A stretch of 64,000 nucleotides of DNA, taken from positions 1 to 64,000 of the forward strand of contig NZ_JAAXLJ010000012.1 of assembly GCF_012641075.1 (NCBI RefSeq), written 5' to 3'. Under the pieces are notes generated by a model, which did no database searches, was not told the DNA's origin, and saw only the letters and a program-made list of their open reading frames with translations. This DNA comes from Secundilactobacillus angelensis (lineage in GTDB: Bacteria > Bacillota > Bacilli > Lactobacillales > Lactobacillaceae). Position 1 is the first letter of the stretch; every line of letters begins with the position of its first letter. Positions 41,927 through 52,277 of this stretch are shown piece after piece. The position numbers and the translations under genes are program-made.

Positions 41927-42562
41927 ATGTTAATTTCTAGTTATAATCAAGCGGCACTTGGCGATGTCATGATTATCTATGTAGCGCCAGATGTTAAAGA
42001 ACAGTCAGTTATTACTAAGGGTAATTTCACCCGGATTTTTGATCCAGAGACTGATACGACACTGGGATATAATGTTGCTCACGTTTCGGATATCTTAGGA
42101 CCAATCGACCAGAATGGCCAGGTGTTCTTATCAGAGGAACAAGTTGAAAAGCTGAACGAAGCATTGACGACAGTTGGGTTCAGTCCTGAACTACAGGCAG
42201 ATTTAACCCCTAAGTTCATTGTGGGTTACGTTGAATCTGCTGAACCGCACCCGGATTCCAACCATTTGTTAGTGACGAAGACTCGGGTGCAAGATGGTAA
42301 AACGCTGCAAATCGTTTCTGGTTCACCGAATATGCAGGCTGATATCAAAGTGGTTGTTGCCGAAGTGGGTGCAATGATGCCGGATGGGTTGATTATTTGG
42401 CCTGGTAAATTGCGTGGCGTTGAAAGTGATGGTATGATTTCATCAGGAAGAGAATTAAAGATTCCTGGGGCACCCGATCGGCCGGGCGCGTTGATTTTAC
42501 CTGATGATTACGAAGTTGGAACGCCATTTGACTTTAACAAGGCACAGACTTTATTCAGTTAG
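41927..42562 (+). CDS. ytpR: YtpR-like tRNA-binding-domain protein
   Basis: Protein of 211 residues with an N-terminal domain and a C-terminal EMAP/tRNA-binding OB-fold (about 95-200: VGYVESAEPHPDSNHLLV, IVSGSPNM, GKLRGVESDGMISSGREL) like that of PheRS beta. Its function is uncertain; it may bind tRNA. ATG 41927 is chosen behind GAAAGGA; an earlier in-frame ATG at 41912 has no site. It sits between ytpP and sftA, as in Bacillus. Confidence 0.87.
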   Translation: MLISSYNQAALGDVMIIYVAPDVKEQSVITKGNFTRIFDPETDTTLGYNVAHVSDILGPIDQNGQVFLSEEQVEKLNEALTTVGFSPELQADLTPKFIVGYVESAEPHPDSNHLLVTKTRVQDGKTLQIVSGSPNMQADIKVVVAEVGAMMPDGLIIWPGKLRGVESDGMISSGRELKIPGAPDRPGALILPDDYEVGTPFDFNKAQTLFS

Positions 42563-42572
42563 ATGAACGACG

Positions 42573-42602
42573 TGAAAAAAGGGGCCGATGCTCCTTTTTT
42601 AT
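42573..42602 (+). terminator. Terminator after ytpR
   Basis: AAAAAAGGGGC / GCTCCTTTTTT with loop CGAT, immediately after the ytpR stop. Confidence 0.88.
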
Positions 42603-42662
42603 TTTGCCCCAAGCCGTTAAAAGACATTAAAACTAACTTGAAAATTGAATGGATGACTAAAT

Positions 42663-45104
42663 ATGAATCACTATGATGGACCAGCGTTTTATCGTAAGTA
42701 CCGTCGACCAGACAAAACGGCGAAGCAATCTGCTTCGTCTCGGCTGAGAGTTCCTGGTGAACAGCTAAAGCAAACTGATGACGAACCGGCAATTTTTCAG
42801 CGCAATGAGCCACAACGCAGGGAGCTTATTCAGCGCGAGGAAAGACGGCAAGCAGAAAAGCGACCTGAAACGCCGCCAAAAAAAGCCAAGCCAATTAAGA
42901 ATGACTGGAAGCCTGCTGCCCCTTTTCGACCAACAAAGGTTCCGAAACAACTCAAAGGAAGCGTGATTCCGCAATCAACAATCAATTACACCGCGATCAT
43001 TAAGCAGTATTTTCAAAAAGATGATCGTGATGTGATGTTATTTGATGACGGCTCGTATTCACCTGCGGAATCTTTGGAGGTTGAAACGCCTAAGCAGCCG
43101 GTTAAACCAGCTATTGAAAAGACGGATGATCAGGCAGAGATCACACAGGCAGATGTTGAACAACCAAGTCAAGCTCTGCCGCAAACTCCTGAGAAATCTA
43201 GTAATGAAGAACGGATTGCTGCAATTCAGAAGCGAATTGATCATATTCAGGCTCGAAAGGCAGAAACAGAAGATAAGTTCGGTGACTCAGCTAACTTCGC
43301 ACACGGAACAGCTGAACCACGGCAATCTGCAATCCCAGTAGAAAATACCGCAGCGGTTGCATCTGTTGATGAAGAACCTTTTCCCGTTAAAGAACCCCAA
43401 TCTGATGTTTCAGTGAGTGATTCCGATACTGAACCAAATAAGTTGGACGAAACGGTTACTGCTGAAGCACCGAGTTCAACACATTCTGAAGAACAATCCG
43501 AATCGATTGAGGCTCCGGCTGCTGAATCAGAATCAAAGAACGAACCAGAACACGGCTTAGGCCATTCCTTAGGTGACATTCTTGAAGAAGAAAATACTAG
43601 TTCGCAGATGAATAAGTTAGCCTTGTTCCAAGATAAGCCGACCGTTACGCCTGTGAGTGAAGTCAGCCAAGATGATCGTGGCTATCACTTCCCAGCAACT
43701 TCGTTATTAACACCACCAGTTTTGAATGATGAAAACGCGCTGGACGAGTGGATCGAGCATCAAGGGGAGGTCTTAGACGAAACTCTGCAGGCCTTCCACG
43801 TGGACGCACACGTTGTCGACTGGACGGTTGGACCGACCGTGACGCAGTTCCAGGTTCATTTATCGCTCGGTGTAAAAGTAAATAAAATTACCAATTTAAC
43901 GGACGATTTGAAACTGGCATTAGCGGCCAAAGATATTCGAATTGAAGCACCAATTCCTGGGAAGACCACCGTTGGTATTGAAATTCCCAACCCCAAGACG
44001 CGACCAGTGATGTTATCAGAAGTTCTGGAATCTAAGGCATTCAAAGATAGTACTTCACCGTTAACGGTGGCGCTTGGTGTTGACCTGTTTGGTCAGCCAC
44101 GGGTCACTGATTTACGTAAGATGCCACATGGTTTGATTGCTGGGGCAACCGGTTCCGGTAAATCAGTCTTTATTAACAGTTTGCTGATTTCGTTGCTGTA
44201 CAAAGCAACTCCAGCCCAACTGAGGTTATTACTGATTGACCCTAAGGCGGTTGAATTGGCACCGTATGATGGGTTGCCACATTTGTTGGCGCCCGTTATT
44301 TCTGATCCTCAAGCGGCTGCTGCAGCGTTGAAGTGGGCGGTAAAAGAAATGGATGACCGTTATGATCGCTTAGCAGCAGCCGGTGTCAGAAACATCGAGC
44401 AGTATAATGACCGGGCAGAGTTAACTGGGGATTACGCGCAAAAATTACCATACATCGTCATTGTGATTGATGAATTAGCTGATTTGATGATGATGGCTTC
44501 TAGTGAAGTACAGGATTACATCGTCAGAATCACTCAGAAAGCACGGGCAGCCGGTATTCACTTATTAATTGCAACGCAACGACCAAGTGTGGATATCGTT
44601 ACTGGGACCATTAAAAATAATATTCCAACCCGAGTGGCCTTCATGGTATCCTCACAAGTGGATTCACGAACGATTATTGATACTTCTGGTGCTGAGCGAT
44701 TACTTGGGAAGGGAGATATGTTGTTCCTAGGTAATGGCGCCTCACAGCCAGTCCGGCTTCAAGGGACTTACGTTGATAAGGAAGTTGATCGTGTAACCGA
44801 TTTTGTGCGGACACAAGGCAAACCGCACTATGCATTTGATCCGGATGGGTTACTGGAAAAGCAGCAAGTCCAAGAGAGTCAAGACGAATTGATGCCAGAA
44901 GTACTGGATTACATTGTACAAGAAAAAACGGTTTCGACGTCTAAGCTGCAGCGGGTCTTTTCAATCGGCTACAATCGTGCAGCTAATCTCATTGATACCC
45001 TCGAAAACAAGCAGTATATTTCTGGTCAAAACGGTTCGAAACCGCGAGATGTTTTTTTGACTGAAAAACAACTGGCAGAAATGAGGGCGCCGCGAACAGA
45101 TTAA
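42663..45104 (+). CDS. sftA: Soluble DNA translocase SftA (FtsK/SpoIIIE family)
   Basis: Protein of 813 residues without membrane helices, which distinguishes it from FtsK and SpoIIIE. The first 330 residues are polar, charged and probably disordered. Then come the translocase alpha/beta parts with Walker A GATGSGKSVF and Walker B VIVIDELADLMM, and a C-terminal gamma winged helix (TSKLQRVFSIGYNRAANLID). SftA moves DNA away from the closing septum during division. The start is ATG 42663 with a weak GGATGA upstream. It corresponds to ytpS in the ytpP-ytpR-ytpS-murC order. Confidence 0.9.
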   Translation: MNHYDGPAFYRKYRRPDKTAKQSASSRLRVPGEQLKQTDDEPAIFQRNEPQRRELIQREERRQAEKRPETPPKKAKPIKNDWKPAAPFRPTKVPKQLKGSVIPQSTINYTAIIKQYFQKDDRDVMLFDDGSYSPAESLEVETPKQPVKPAIEKTDDQAEITQADVEQPSQALPQTPEKSSNEERIAAIQKRIDHIQARKAETEDKFGDSANFAHGTAEPRQSAIPVENTAAVASVDEEPFPVKEPQSDVSVSDSDTEPNKLDETVTAEAPSSTHSEEQSESIEAPAAESESKNEPEHGLGHSLGDILEEENTSSQMNKLALFQDKPTVTPVSEVSQDDRGYHFPATSLLTPPVLNDENALDEWIEHQGEVLDETLQAFHVDAHVVDWTVGPTVTQFQVHLSLGVKVNKITNLTDDLKLALAAKDIRIEAPIPGKTTVGIEIPNPKTRPVMLSEVLESKAFKDSTSPLTVALGVDLFGQPRVTDLRKMPHGLIAGATGSGKSVFINSLLISLLYKATPAQLRLLLIDPKAVELAPYDGLPHLLAPVISDPQAAAAALKWAVKEMDDRYDRLAAAGVRNIEQYNDRAELTGDYAQKLPYIVIVIDELADLMMMASSEVQDYIVRITQKARAAGIHLLIATQRPSVDIVTGTIKNNIPTRVAFMVSSQVDSRTIIDTSGAERLLGKGDMLFLGNGASQPVRLQGTYVDKEVDRVTDFVRTQGKPHYAFDPDGLLEKQQVQESQDELMPEVLDYIVQEKTVSTSKLQRVFSIGYNRAANLIDTLENKQYISGQNGSKPRDVFLTEKQLAEMRAPRTD

Positions 45105-45254
45105 AAGGTGAAAGCCACTCACGTTACGGTGCACAAAATGCACTGTTCAATAACTGTCCGCTCTGCTAAAATATTGATATGGACCAATGATGGTCGATTA
45201 ACCGGCAATAGTCGGCCTAAATTAAATCATTGAAACGATGAAAAGAGGATTTTG

Positions 45255-46586
45255 ATGGACAACACAACCACGTATTATTTTGTTGGAATCAAAGGATCAG
45301 GGATGAGCTCACTTGCGCTCATTCTTCACGACAAAGGCTTTAAAGTAGCTGGGTCAGATATTACACAGTACACGTTTACGCAACGCGGACTGGAACAGGC
45401 TAAGATTCCTGTGTACCCATTTGGGGAAGAAAATATTCACGATGGCTTAACGGTCATTGCTGGGAATTCCTTCACGGATGATCATCCAGAAATTAAAAAA
45501 GCCCGAGATTTGGGCTTGCCGGTTTATCGCTATCACGAATTCCTGGGTAAGCTAATCGAAGGTTATACCAGCATCGGCGTTGCCGGTGCACATGGTAAGA
45601 CCAGTACAACCGGCTTGCTCTCTCACGTGTTGTCCGGAATTGCACCAACCAGTTACTTGATTGGTGACGGGACTGGAAAGGGGACACCCAACGCCCGTTT
45701 CTTTGTTTACGAAGCAGATGAATACCGACGTCACTTCTTAGCAACTAAACCCGATTATGCAATTATGACTAACATTGATTTTGATCATCCTGACTATTAT
45801 AAGGATATCAACGATGTATTCAGCGCCTTTCAGACTTTCGCTAATCAAGTGTCCAAGGGGATCTTTGCTTGGGGTGATGACGAAAATCTTCGCCGCCTAA
45901 AGTCTGACGTACCGATTTATTATTATGGTACTGGCGACCAGGATGATTTCCAGGCTCGTAACATTAAACGCACAACTAAGGGTTCACAGTTTGATGTTTA
46001 CTATCACGATGAATTTTTAGGTAACTATCACGTACCGCTGTTTGGTGAACACAACGTTTTAAACAGCCTGGCAGTCATTGCTGTGGCTTACTTTGAGGAC
46101 GTTGATTTAAATGCTATTAAAGATGAACTATTAAGCTTTAAGGGTGTTAAGCGTCGATTTGCTGAACGAAAAGTGGCTGACATGACCATCATTGATGATT
46201 ATGCTCACCATCCATCAGAAATTCGTGCAACTCTTGACGCTGCTCGTCAAAAGTATCCTGATAAAAAAGTAATTGCCGTCTTCCAGCCGCATACGTTTAC
46301 TCGGGTGATTGCGTTGATGGACGACTTTGCCAAAGCATTAAATAATGCTGATGTGGTATACCTGACCGATATTTTCAGTTCTGCACGTGAATCTAACGGT
46401 AAGGTTTCCAGTGCAGATCTCGCTAAGAAGATCAATAAGGGTGGCGAAATCCTGAAGTTGGATAATATGTCACCATTACTCGATTATCATGACGCGGTTG
46501 TTGTCTTCATGGGTGCTGGAGACGTTCAGAAGTATGAACGCGCGTATGAAGAATTATTGAGTCATTTATCTTTAAAAGATAACTAA
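45255..46586 (+). CDS. murC: UDP-N-acetylmuramate--L-alanine ligase
   Basis: Cytoplasmic ligase of 443 residues that adds L-Ala to UDP-MurNAc in peptidoglycan synthesis. N-terminal [11 protein letters not shown] is the UDP-sugar binding loop, GAHGKTSTT the ATP loop, and [11 protein letters not shown] and [10 protein letters not shown] follow in the central and C-terminal domains. ATG 45255 is chosen behind AGAGGA instead of TTG 45252. It lies after sftA, as in Bacillus. Confidence 0.94.
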   Translation: MDNTTTYYFVGIKGSGMSSLALILHDKGFKVAGSDITQYTFTQRGLEQAKIPVYPFGEENIHDGLTVIAGNSFTDDHPEIKKARDLGLPVYRYHEFLGKLIEGYTSIGVAGAHGKTSTTGLLSHVLSGIAPTSYLIGDGTGKGTPNARFFVYEADEYRRHFLATKPDYAIMTNIDFDHPDYYKDINDVFSAFQTFANQVSKGIFAWGDDENLRRLKSDVPIYYYGTGDQDDFQARNIKRTTKGSQFDVYYHDEFLGNYHVPLFGEHNVLNSLAVIAVAYFEDVDLNAIKDELLSFKGVKRRFAERKVADMTIIDDYAHHPSEIRATLDAARQKYPDKKVIAVFQPHTFTRVIALMDDFAKALNNADVVYLTDIFSSARESNGKVSSADLAKKINKGGEILKLDNMSPLLDYHDAVVVFMGAGDVQKYERAYEELLSHLSLKDN

Positions 46587-46667
46587 TGATTAATATTTTC
46601 TAAAAGATAAATCATTCAAGACCGAAGTGACTTCTTTTCATTGCTTTTTCCACTAAGGTTGTTAGAA

Positions 46668-46689
46668 TATATCCTTAATGAGGGATATA
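46668..46689 (+). promoter_or_regulatory. Hairpin next to the ribosome binding site of the BI-1 gene
   Basis: TATATCC (46668-46674) and GGATATA (46683-46689) form a perfect 7-base inverted repeat ending directly before AAAAGGAGG. It could be an operator over the promoter or a translation-modulating hairpin. Confidence 0.35.
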
Positions 46690-46705
46690 AAAAGGAGGAA
46701 CCTTG

Positions 46706-47410
46706 ATGAACAATTACGATGAACAGCCACGGCGTGTGATCAATGCGGATGTTGGCCTAAACAAGTTTTTAACAAAAATGTATGGTTGGATGGCACTTGC
46801 TGTATTGTTATCTGCCTTTGCAGCATTTTACGTTTCCACCACACCAGCTTTGATGTCACTTTTTACGGGTTCGTACCGGATTGTCCCGTTGATTGTATGG
46901 TTTGTCTTTCCGTTCTTAGTTAGTGGTCAGGCAATGAAGCGACCGGCAATAAGTTTTGTGCTCTTGATGTTTTACGGTTTGTTAACCGGGGGCATCATGT
47001 CGATGTACGCCTTAGTTTACACGGGTACGACCATGGTGAGTGCTTTTGTATCCAGTGCATCGATTTTCATCGCAATGGCCGTTTACGGTGTCGCAACTAA
47101 ACGTGATCTATCACGGGTTGGCGCACAAGCAACGGCTGCGTTGATTGCGCTGATTGTCGCTTTCCTAATTAATATCTGGTTGAAGAGTTCCATGATTGCC
47201 TTCGTCTTCTCGATTATTGGTGTGGTTATTTTTACCGCTTTGACTGCTTCAGATAGCCAAAAGATGAAGCGCCTTTACTTGCAAAGCGACGGCTCTGCTA
47301 CAACTGGTACCGGGTTAGCCATCATTGGTGCAATGCAACTCTACCTTGACTTCGTGAACTTGTTTATCTTGTTACTTCAAGTTTTCGGTGGTTTTGGTGA
47401 TCGTGATTAA
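46706..47410 (+). CDS. Bax inhibitor-1/YccA family membrane protein
   Basis: Membrane protein of 234 residues with seven hydrophobic segments. The C-terminal helices contain LTASDSQKMKR and AMQLYLDFVNLFILLLQ, which holds the conserved pH-sensing Asp region of the BI-1 family (YetJ in Bacillus is a calcium-leak channel). Its role in lactobacilli is not settled. ATG 46706 follows AAAGGAGGAA. It is monocistronic. Confidence 0.85.
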   Translation: MNNYDEQPRRVINADVGLNKFLTKMYGWMALAVLLSAFAAFYVSTTPALMSLFTGSYRIVPLIVWFVFPFLVSGQAMKRPAISFVLLMFYGLLTGGIMSMYALVYTGTTMVSAFVSSASIFIAMAVYGVATKRDLSRVGAQATAALIALIVAFLINIWLKSSMIAFVFSIIGVVIFTALTASDSQKMKRLYLQSDGSATTGTGLAIIGAMQLYLDFVNLFILLLQVFGGFGDRD

Positions 47411-47423
47411 TATTAAAATATTG

Positions 47424-47465
47424 AACAGCCATTCAATCAGTGATGATGTGGATGGCTGTTTTTCT
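47424..47465 (+). terminator. Terminator after the BI-1 family gene
   Basis: AACAGCCAT / ATGGCTGTT hairpin (47424-47460) followed by T-rich sequence. Confidence 0.8.
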
Positions 47466-47586
47466 GTGTCCATTTTGAAACCTAAATTTAACCTGGGTGC
47501 TTGCTTCAATATACCGTCAAACTGATTTTTAATTGTTCAATTTCTCTGTTAAACTAGAGGTATGACAAATTGCGGAGGCTTTATTA

Positions 47587-50247
47587 ATGACTGAATCAAA
47601 ACGATTGTTACTTATCGATGGCAACAGTGTGGCTTTCCGGGCATTTTTCGCACTGTATACTGCATTGAATAGTATGACGAATGCGGATGGTTTGCATACT
47701 AATGCGATTTTTGGTTTTAACCGGATGCTAGATATTATGTTAGACGAGGTCAAACCAACTGATGCGTTGGTGGCCTTTGATGCGGGGAAGGTGACCTTTC
47801 GAACTGAGAAATTTGCAGATTATAAAGGCGGTCGTTCCAAGACCCCACCAGAACTTTCCGAACAGATGCCAGTGATTCGTCAATTGCTTGAAGCACGCGG
47901 TATTAAATCGTACGAATTAAAGAACTATGAAGCTGATGATATTATTGGCACCATGGCGAAACAGGCCGAAGCCGCCGATTATCAAACGACCATTTTTACT
48001 GGGGATCGTGATTTAACTCAGCTGACTTCCGAAAAGACCCGGGTCGCAGTGTCAAAAAAAGGGGTTACTGAGGTTGAAACATATACTCCTGAACACGTGA
48101 AAGAAAAGTTAGGCGTACGACCTGACCAGATTATTGAAATTAAAGGGCTTCAAGGAGATAACTCTGACAACTACCCAGGGGTTGCCGGTGTCGGTCCTAA
48201 GACTGCAGTTTCCTTGATTCAGCAGTATGGCACCATTGACGGCGTATACGAGAACATTGATAAAATAACTGCCAAGAAAATGAAAGAACATTTGATTGAA
48301 GATAAAGATTCTGCCTTTCAATCACGAAATTTAGCCACTATTCGACGAGATGCGCCAATTGAAATTAAGTTGAGTGACCTGGCTTACAAAGGCGACCAGC
48401 GGGACGAGTTGGTTAAGTTTTATCAGGAAATGAATTTCCAATCATTTTTAAATAAGATGAATGCTGATTCCGATGATGGCGATGTACTAGGGTTAAAACC
48501 AGTTAAGTTTACGGTATTAACCGCTGATAATCTGAATGAATTAGCCCAGCTTAAGGATCACGTATCATTTTATTTGGAGATGCCTGAAGAAAACTACCAC
48601 ACTTCAACTTTTGCCGGCTTTGTGATTGGTGAAGCTGATAAGTGGTTTGTTAGCCGCGACGTAGAATTGTTAAAGCAGTCACCGCTAAAAGACTTGTTGA
48701 CCAATGATAAAGTTCAAAAAGATTTATTTGATGCGAAACGGACTTACGTTGGTTTGAACCGCTTAGATATCCATCTCGCACACGTTGATTTTGACTTATT
48801 ACTGGCTTCATATCTGTTAGATACCAATGAAAATAGTAACGATCTGGGTCGATTGGCTTTCCAACATGGCTATCATCAGATTCAGTCTGATGAAGAAGTG
48901 TACGGTAAGGGTGCCAAGCGTGCTATTCCAGAAGATGACCAAATCTTTTTTGAACACTTAACTCGAAAAGGAATCACGATTGAATCGTTAAAGAAATCAT
49001 TATTTAAACAATTGGACGAAAACGAACAGACTGAACTCTATCGTGATCTGGAACTGCCAATGGCATTCGTACTGGCACACATGGAGATCGCTGGGATAAC
49101 GGTGGATACTGACCGTTTATCAGCTATGCAAAGTGAGTTTACTGAATTGCTAGCTCAGACCCAGCAGACCATTTTCCAGGAGGCTGGCGAGGAGTTTAAC
49201 ATTGGCTCACCCAAGCAGTTGCAACACATTCTGTTTGAAAAGCTAGGGTTAACACCACTTAAGAAAACCAAAACGGGCTATTCGACTTCGGTTGACGTCT
49301 TGGAAAAGTTAGCTGCCGAAGCACCAATCGTTGAGAATATTTTGAAGTACCGTCAGATTTCTAAGATTCAATCGACCTACGTTGAAGGATTGTTGAAAGT
49401 CGTTCATAGCACTGACCAGAAAGTGCATACCCGATACTTGCAGACCCTAACCCAAACGGGGCGTCTGTCGTCAGTGGATCCTAATCTGCAAAACATTCCC
49501 ATCAGAACTGAAGAAGGTCGCCGAATCCGGCAGGCCTTCATTCCAAGTCACAAGGGCTGGCAGATATTCTCGTCTGACTATTCACAAATTGAATTACGAG
49601 TATTAGCTCATATTACTCACGATAAGAACCTCCAGGAAGCCTTCAGAGAGGGCGAAGATATTCATGCTTCGACCGCTCGCCGAATCTTTCGTTTGGGGCC
49701 AGATGCCGAAGTTGATCCTAACATGCGGCGTCAAGCTAAAGCGGTGAACTTTGGTATCGTTTACGGAATCAGTGATTTTGGTCTGTCGCAAAACATCGGC
49801 ATTACTCGAAAGCAGGCGCGTCAATTTATCGACACCTACTTCGAGGAATACCCCGGTGTTAAGCAGTATATGACCGATATCGTGGCTTCCGCTAAAGATA
49901 AGGGCTATGTTGAAACCATTGCGCATCGTCGCCGGTATTTACCAGACATTAACGCGCGCAACTTTAATCAGCGTTCGTTTGCTGAACGGACGGCCATGAA
50001 TACGCCAATCCAAGGCAGTGCTGCCGATATTATCAAGATTGCGATGATTAAAATGGAGGATGCGATTAAAGACCTGCAGGCAACGATGTTACTGCAAGTA
50101 CACGATGAACTGATCTTTGAGGCACCTGCTGAAGAGATCCCAACATTGGAAAAATTAGTGCCAAGTGTGATGGACTCAGCCGTTAAGCTGGAAATTCCGC
50201 TGAAAGTGGAATCCCACTACGGCAACACCTGGTACGAAGCAAAGTAA
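47587..50247 (+). CDS. polA: DNA polymerase I
   Basis: Enzyme of 886 residues. The N-terminal 5'-nuclease domain (1-290; LLIDGNSVAFRAFFAL, YEADDIIGTMA, GLQGDNSDNYPGVAGVG) is followed by an exonuclease-like domain that lacks the acidic proofreading residues, as usual in this group, and a polymerase domain. Polymerase motif A is SDYSQIELR (Asp664), motif B RRQAKAVNFGIVYG and motif C VHDELIFE. It fills gaps in repair and Okazaki fragment processing. The start follows GCGGAGG. mutM-coaE, nrdR, dnaB and dnaI follow closely on the same strand, as one replication and repair cluster. Confidence 0.95.
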   Translation: MTESKRLLLIDGNSVAFRAFFALYTALNSMTNADGLHTNAIFGFNRMLDIMLDEVKPTDALVAFDAGKVTFRTEKFADYKGGRSKTPPELSEQMPVIRQLLEARGIKSYELKNYEADDIIGTMAKQAEAADYQTTIFTGDRDLTQLTSEKTRVAVSKKGVTEVETYTPEHVKEKLGVRPDQIIEIKGLQGDNSDNYPGVAGVGPKTAVSLIQQYGTIDGVYENIDKITAKKMKEHLIEDKDSAFQSRNLATIRRDAPIEIKLSDLAYKGDQRDELVKFYQEMNFQSFLNKMNADSDDGDVLGLKPVKFTVLTADNLNELAQLKDHVSFYLEMPEENYHTSTFAGFVIGEADKWFVSRDVELLKQSPLKDLLTNDKVQKDLFDAKRTYVGLNRLDIHLAHVDFDLLLASYLLDTNENSNDLGRLAFQHGYHQIQSDEEVYGKGAKRAIPEDDQIFFEHLTRKGITIESLKKSLFKQLDENEQTELYRDLELPMAFVLAHMEIAGITVDTDRLSAMQSEFTELLAQTQQTIFQEAGEEFNIGSPKQLQHILFEKLGLTPLKKTKTGYSTSVDVLEKLAAEAPIVENILKYRQISKIQSTYVEGLLKVVHSTDQKVHTRYLQTLTQTGRLSSVDPNLQNIPIRTEEGRRIRQAFIPSHKGWQIFSSDYSQIELRVLAHITHDKNLQEAFREGEDIHASTARRIFRLGPDAEVDPNMRRQAKAVNFGIVYGISDFGLSQNIGITRKQARQFIDTYFEEYPGVKQYMTDIVASAKDKGYVETIAHRRRYLPDINARNFNQRSFAERTAMNTPIQGSAADIIKIAMIKMEDAIKDLQATMLLQVHDELIFEAPAEEIPTLEKLVPSVMDSAVKLEIPLKVESHYGNTWYEAK

Positions 50248-50268
50248 TGATGCAAGGAGGCTCTCCGG

Positions 50269-51744
50269 ATGCCTGAATTACCCGAAGTGGAAACGGTACG
50301 CCGCGGTTTAACGCGATTAGTTGGTAACGCGAAAATTACGTCCGTAGACGTCTATTACGAAAAAATGGTCTCACCAGAGGCCAATCAATTTAAAAAAATG
50401 CTCGCTGGCAAAACGATTGAACGGATTGACCGGCGAGGTAAATATCTCTTATTCAGATTCAATGACGACCTCACCATGGTGTCGCATTTGCGGATGGAGG
50501 GAAAGTATGACGTTCAGCCAGCTGGCAACCCCGTCACCAAGCACACCCACGTCGTTTTTCATCTCGATGACGAGCGTGATTTACGGTATACTGATACCCG
50601 GAAGTTTGGGCGGATGCACTTACTGAAGACCGGTGAAGAAAGTAAACTTATTTCTGGCTTAAAAAAAATGGGACCAGAGCCGACTGCAAAGACACTTACC
50701 GTTGATTACATGAAAACCATTTTCGGTAAGAGTAAGAAGGCGATTAAGCCGTTCTTATTAGATCAAAGCAATATTGCGGGTTTAGGAAACATTTACGTAG
50801 ATGAAACGCTGTGGTTGAGCCGGATTCACCCTGAACAGCCTGTTAACAGCATTCCTGACTTTCAGATTCGTCAACTCCGTGAGAACATTATTGCGGAAAT
50901 TAAGCGTGCAATCGATGGTCATGGGACCACTGTCCATTCTTTTTCAACTGCTTATGGTGAAGCAGGAGAGTTTCAAAATCATTTGATGGTGTACGGTCGC
51001 AAAGGTGAACCCTGTTTTCGGTGTGATACCCCCATTGAAAAAACGAAAGTGGCACAACGGGGAACCCATTTTTGCCCCGATTGTCAGGTCTTGCGTGAAA
51101 ACCCAGGTGAAACGATGGTTCTTGGTCTCACTGGTGGTATTGCTACTGGTAAGTCAACCGTGAGTGACCTGTTCAAAGGATTTAATATTCCAATTATCGA
51201 TGCCGACTTAGTTGCTCGTGAAGTCGTGGAACCGGGAACCAAGGGATTAAAACAAATTCAAAGCACTTTTGGCTGGCAAATGATTCAGCCAGATGGTACT
51301 TTAGACCGTCATGCTTTGGGTACCCTGGTATTCAGCCAACCGGAAGCATTGGCACAGTTGAATGACATCACTGGTCCGCTGATCAAAAAAGCGGTCATTC
51401 GTAAATTACAAGGTTACCGAAGACGGAAGGCGCCATTGGTGATTTACGATGCACCCACTTTATTTGAAGCTCGCGGTGCTTCTGGAGTCAACGAAATTAT
51501 GGTTGTCACTTTACCAGCTGAACTGCAACTGGAACGGTTAATGGCCCGTGATCAGTTATCTCAAGATGAGGCATTGGAGCGGATCAACGCACAATTACCG
51601 TTGGCAGAAAAGGCTAAACGAGCCGATATTGTCATTGATAATAGTCAGACAGTTGATAAAACGAAAGCCCAAGTGGTAAGATGGCTGAATGAAGCCGGAT
51701 TCGGCTCATTAATAACAACAAAAGCTAATCAAGTTAAAAAGTAA
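50269..51744 (+). CDS. mutM-coaE: Fused formamidopyrimidine-DNA glycosylase and dephospho-CoA kinase
   Basis: A continuous frame of 491 residues joins two proteins that are normally separate. Residues 1-275 are MutM/Fpg: PELPEVETVRRGL with the catalytic Pro2, DTRKFGRMHL, and a zinc finger with Cys249, Cys252, Cys269 and Cys272. Residues 283-491 are CoaE, the last enzyme of coenzyme A synthesis, with P-loop GGIATGKST, DADLVAREVVEPG and YDAPTLFE. The linker is only about ten residues (QVLRENPGET). ATG 51115 (Met283) has AGGTGA four bases upstream, so a separate CoaE could also be made. Either a real bifunctional protein or two overlapping products is possible. Confidence 0.88.
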   Translation: MPELPEVETVRRGLTRLVGNAKITSVDVYYEKMVSPEANQFKKMLAGKTIERIDRRGKYLLFRFNDDLTMVSHLRMEGKYDVQPAGNPVTKHTHVVFHLDDERDLRYTDTRKFGRMHLLKTGEESKLISGLKKMGPEPTAKTLTVDYMKTIFGKSKKAIKPFLLDQSNIAGLGNIYVDETLWLSRIHPEQPVNSIPDFQIRQLRENIIAEIKRAIDGHGTTVHSFSTAYGEAGEFQNHLMVYGRKGEPCFRCDTPIEKTKVAQRGTHFCPDCQVLRENPGETMVLGLTGGIATGKSTVSDLFKGFNIPIIDADLVAREVVEPGTKGLKQIQSTFGWQMIQPDGTLDRHALGTLVFSQPEALAQLNDITGPLIKKAVIRKLQGYRRRKAPLVIYDAPTLFEARGASGVNEIMVVTLPAELQLERLMARDQLSQDEALERINAQLPLAEKAKRADIVIDNSQTVDKTKAQVVRWLNEAGFGSLITTKANQVKK

Positions 51745-51774
51745 AATGTTTGAGGAAAAATAAGAGGTGAGACT

Positions 51775-52263
51775 ATGCACTGTCCACACTGCCATCATAA
51801 TGGCTCACGGGTTGTTGACAGCCGACCAACGGATGAAGGCCGTGTTATTCGACGCCGCCGTGAATGTGAAAATTGTGGCTTTCGGTTTACAACGTTTGAA
51901 CGGATCGAAGCCACACCACTATTGGTGATCAAGAAAAACGGTACTCGTGAAGAGTTTAATCGTGAAAAGATTCTCCGAGGCATTATCCGTTCAGCAGAGA
52001 AACGACCAGTTGGTATGGATGTCATGACTAAACTGGTTGACGAAGTTGAAAATGAAGTCCGTTCATTGGGCGAAAATGAAGTTTCTAGTCAGCTGATCGG
52101 TGAATATGTCATGAAGCGCTTGGCAGATATTGATGAAATTTCCTATATTCGTTTCGCCAGTGTTTACCGTCAGTTTAAGGATATGAGTGTCTTCCTGGAA
52201 GAGCTCAAAGACGTCATGAACAAGGATAAGAAAAAAGGGACCACCTCTGATAAAAAGAAATGA
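51775..52263 (+). CDS. nrdR: Transcriptional repressor NrdR
   Basis: Regulator of 162 residues with a zinc ribbon (Cys3, Cys6, Cys31, Cys34) and an ATP-cone domain ([19 protein letters not shown]). It represses ribonucleotide reductase genes when dATP is bound. ATG 51775 follows AAGAGGTGAG. In Bacillota it often lies before dnaB, as here; its stop overlaps an ATG in the next reading frame (ATGA). Confidence 0.95.
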   Translation: MHCPHCHHNGSRVVDSRPTDEGRVIRRRRECENCGFRFTTFERIEATPLLVIKKNGTREEFNREKILRGIIRSAEKRPVGMDVMTKLVDEVENEVRSLGENEVSSQLIGEYVMKRLADIDEISYIRFASVYRQFKDMSVFLEELKDVMNKDKKKGTTSDKKK

Positions 52264-52277
52264 AACGGGGCTTAATC

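Noticed and set aside
43247-43579. 110-residue minus-strand frame inside sftA
   Set aside because: It is antisense to the charged low-complexity part of SftA, with Ser-rich composition that follows from the opposite strand. No start signal is present.
50269-51744. MutM-CoaE junction as a sequencing frameshift
   Set aside because: Both domains are in one frame with a complete zinc finger and a complete P-loop start, so an indel is not needed; only a lost stop codon by substitution could mimic it.
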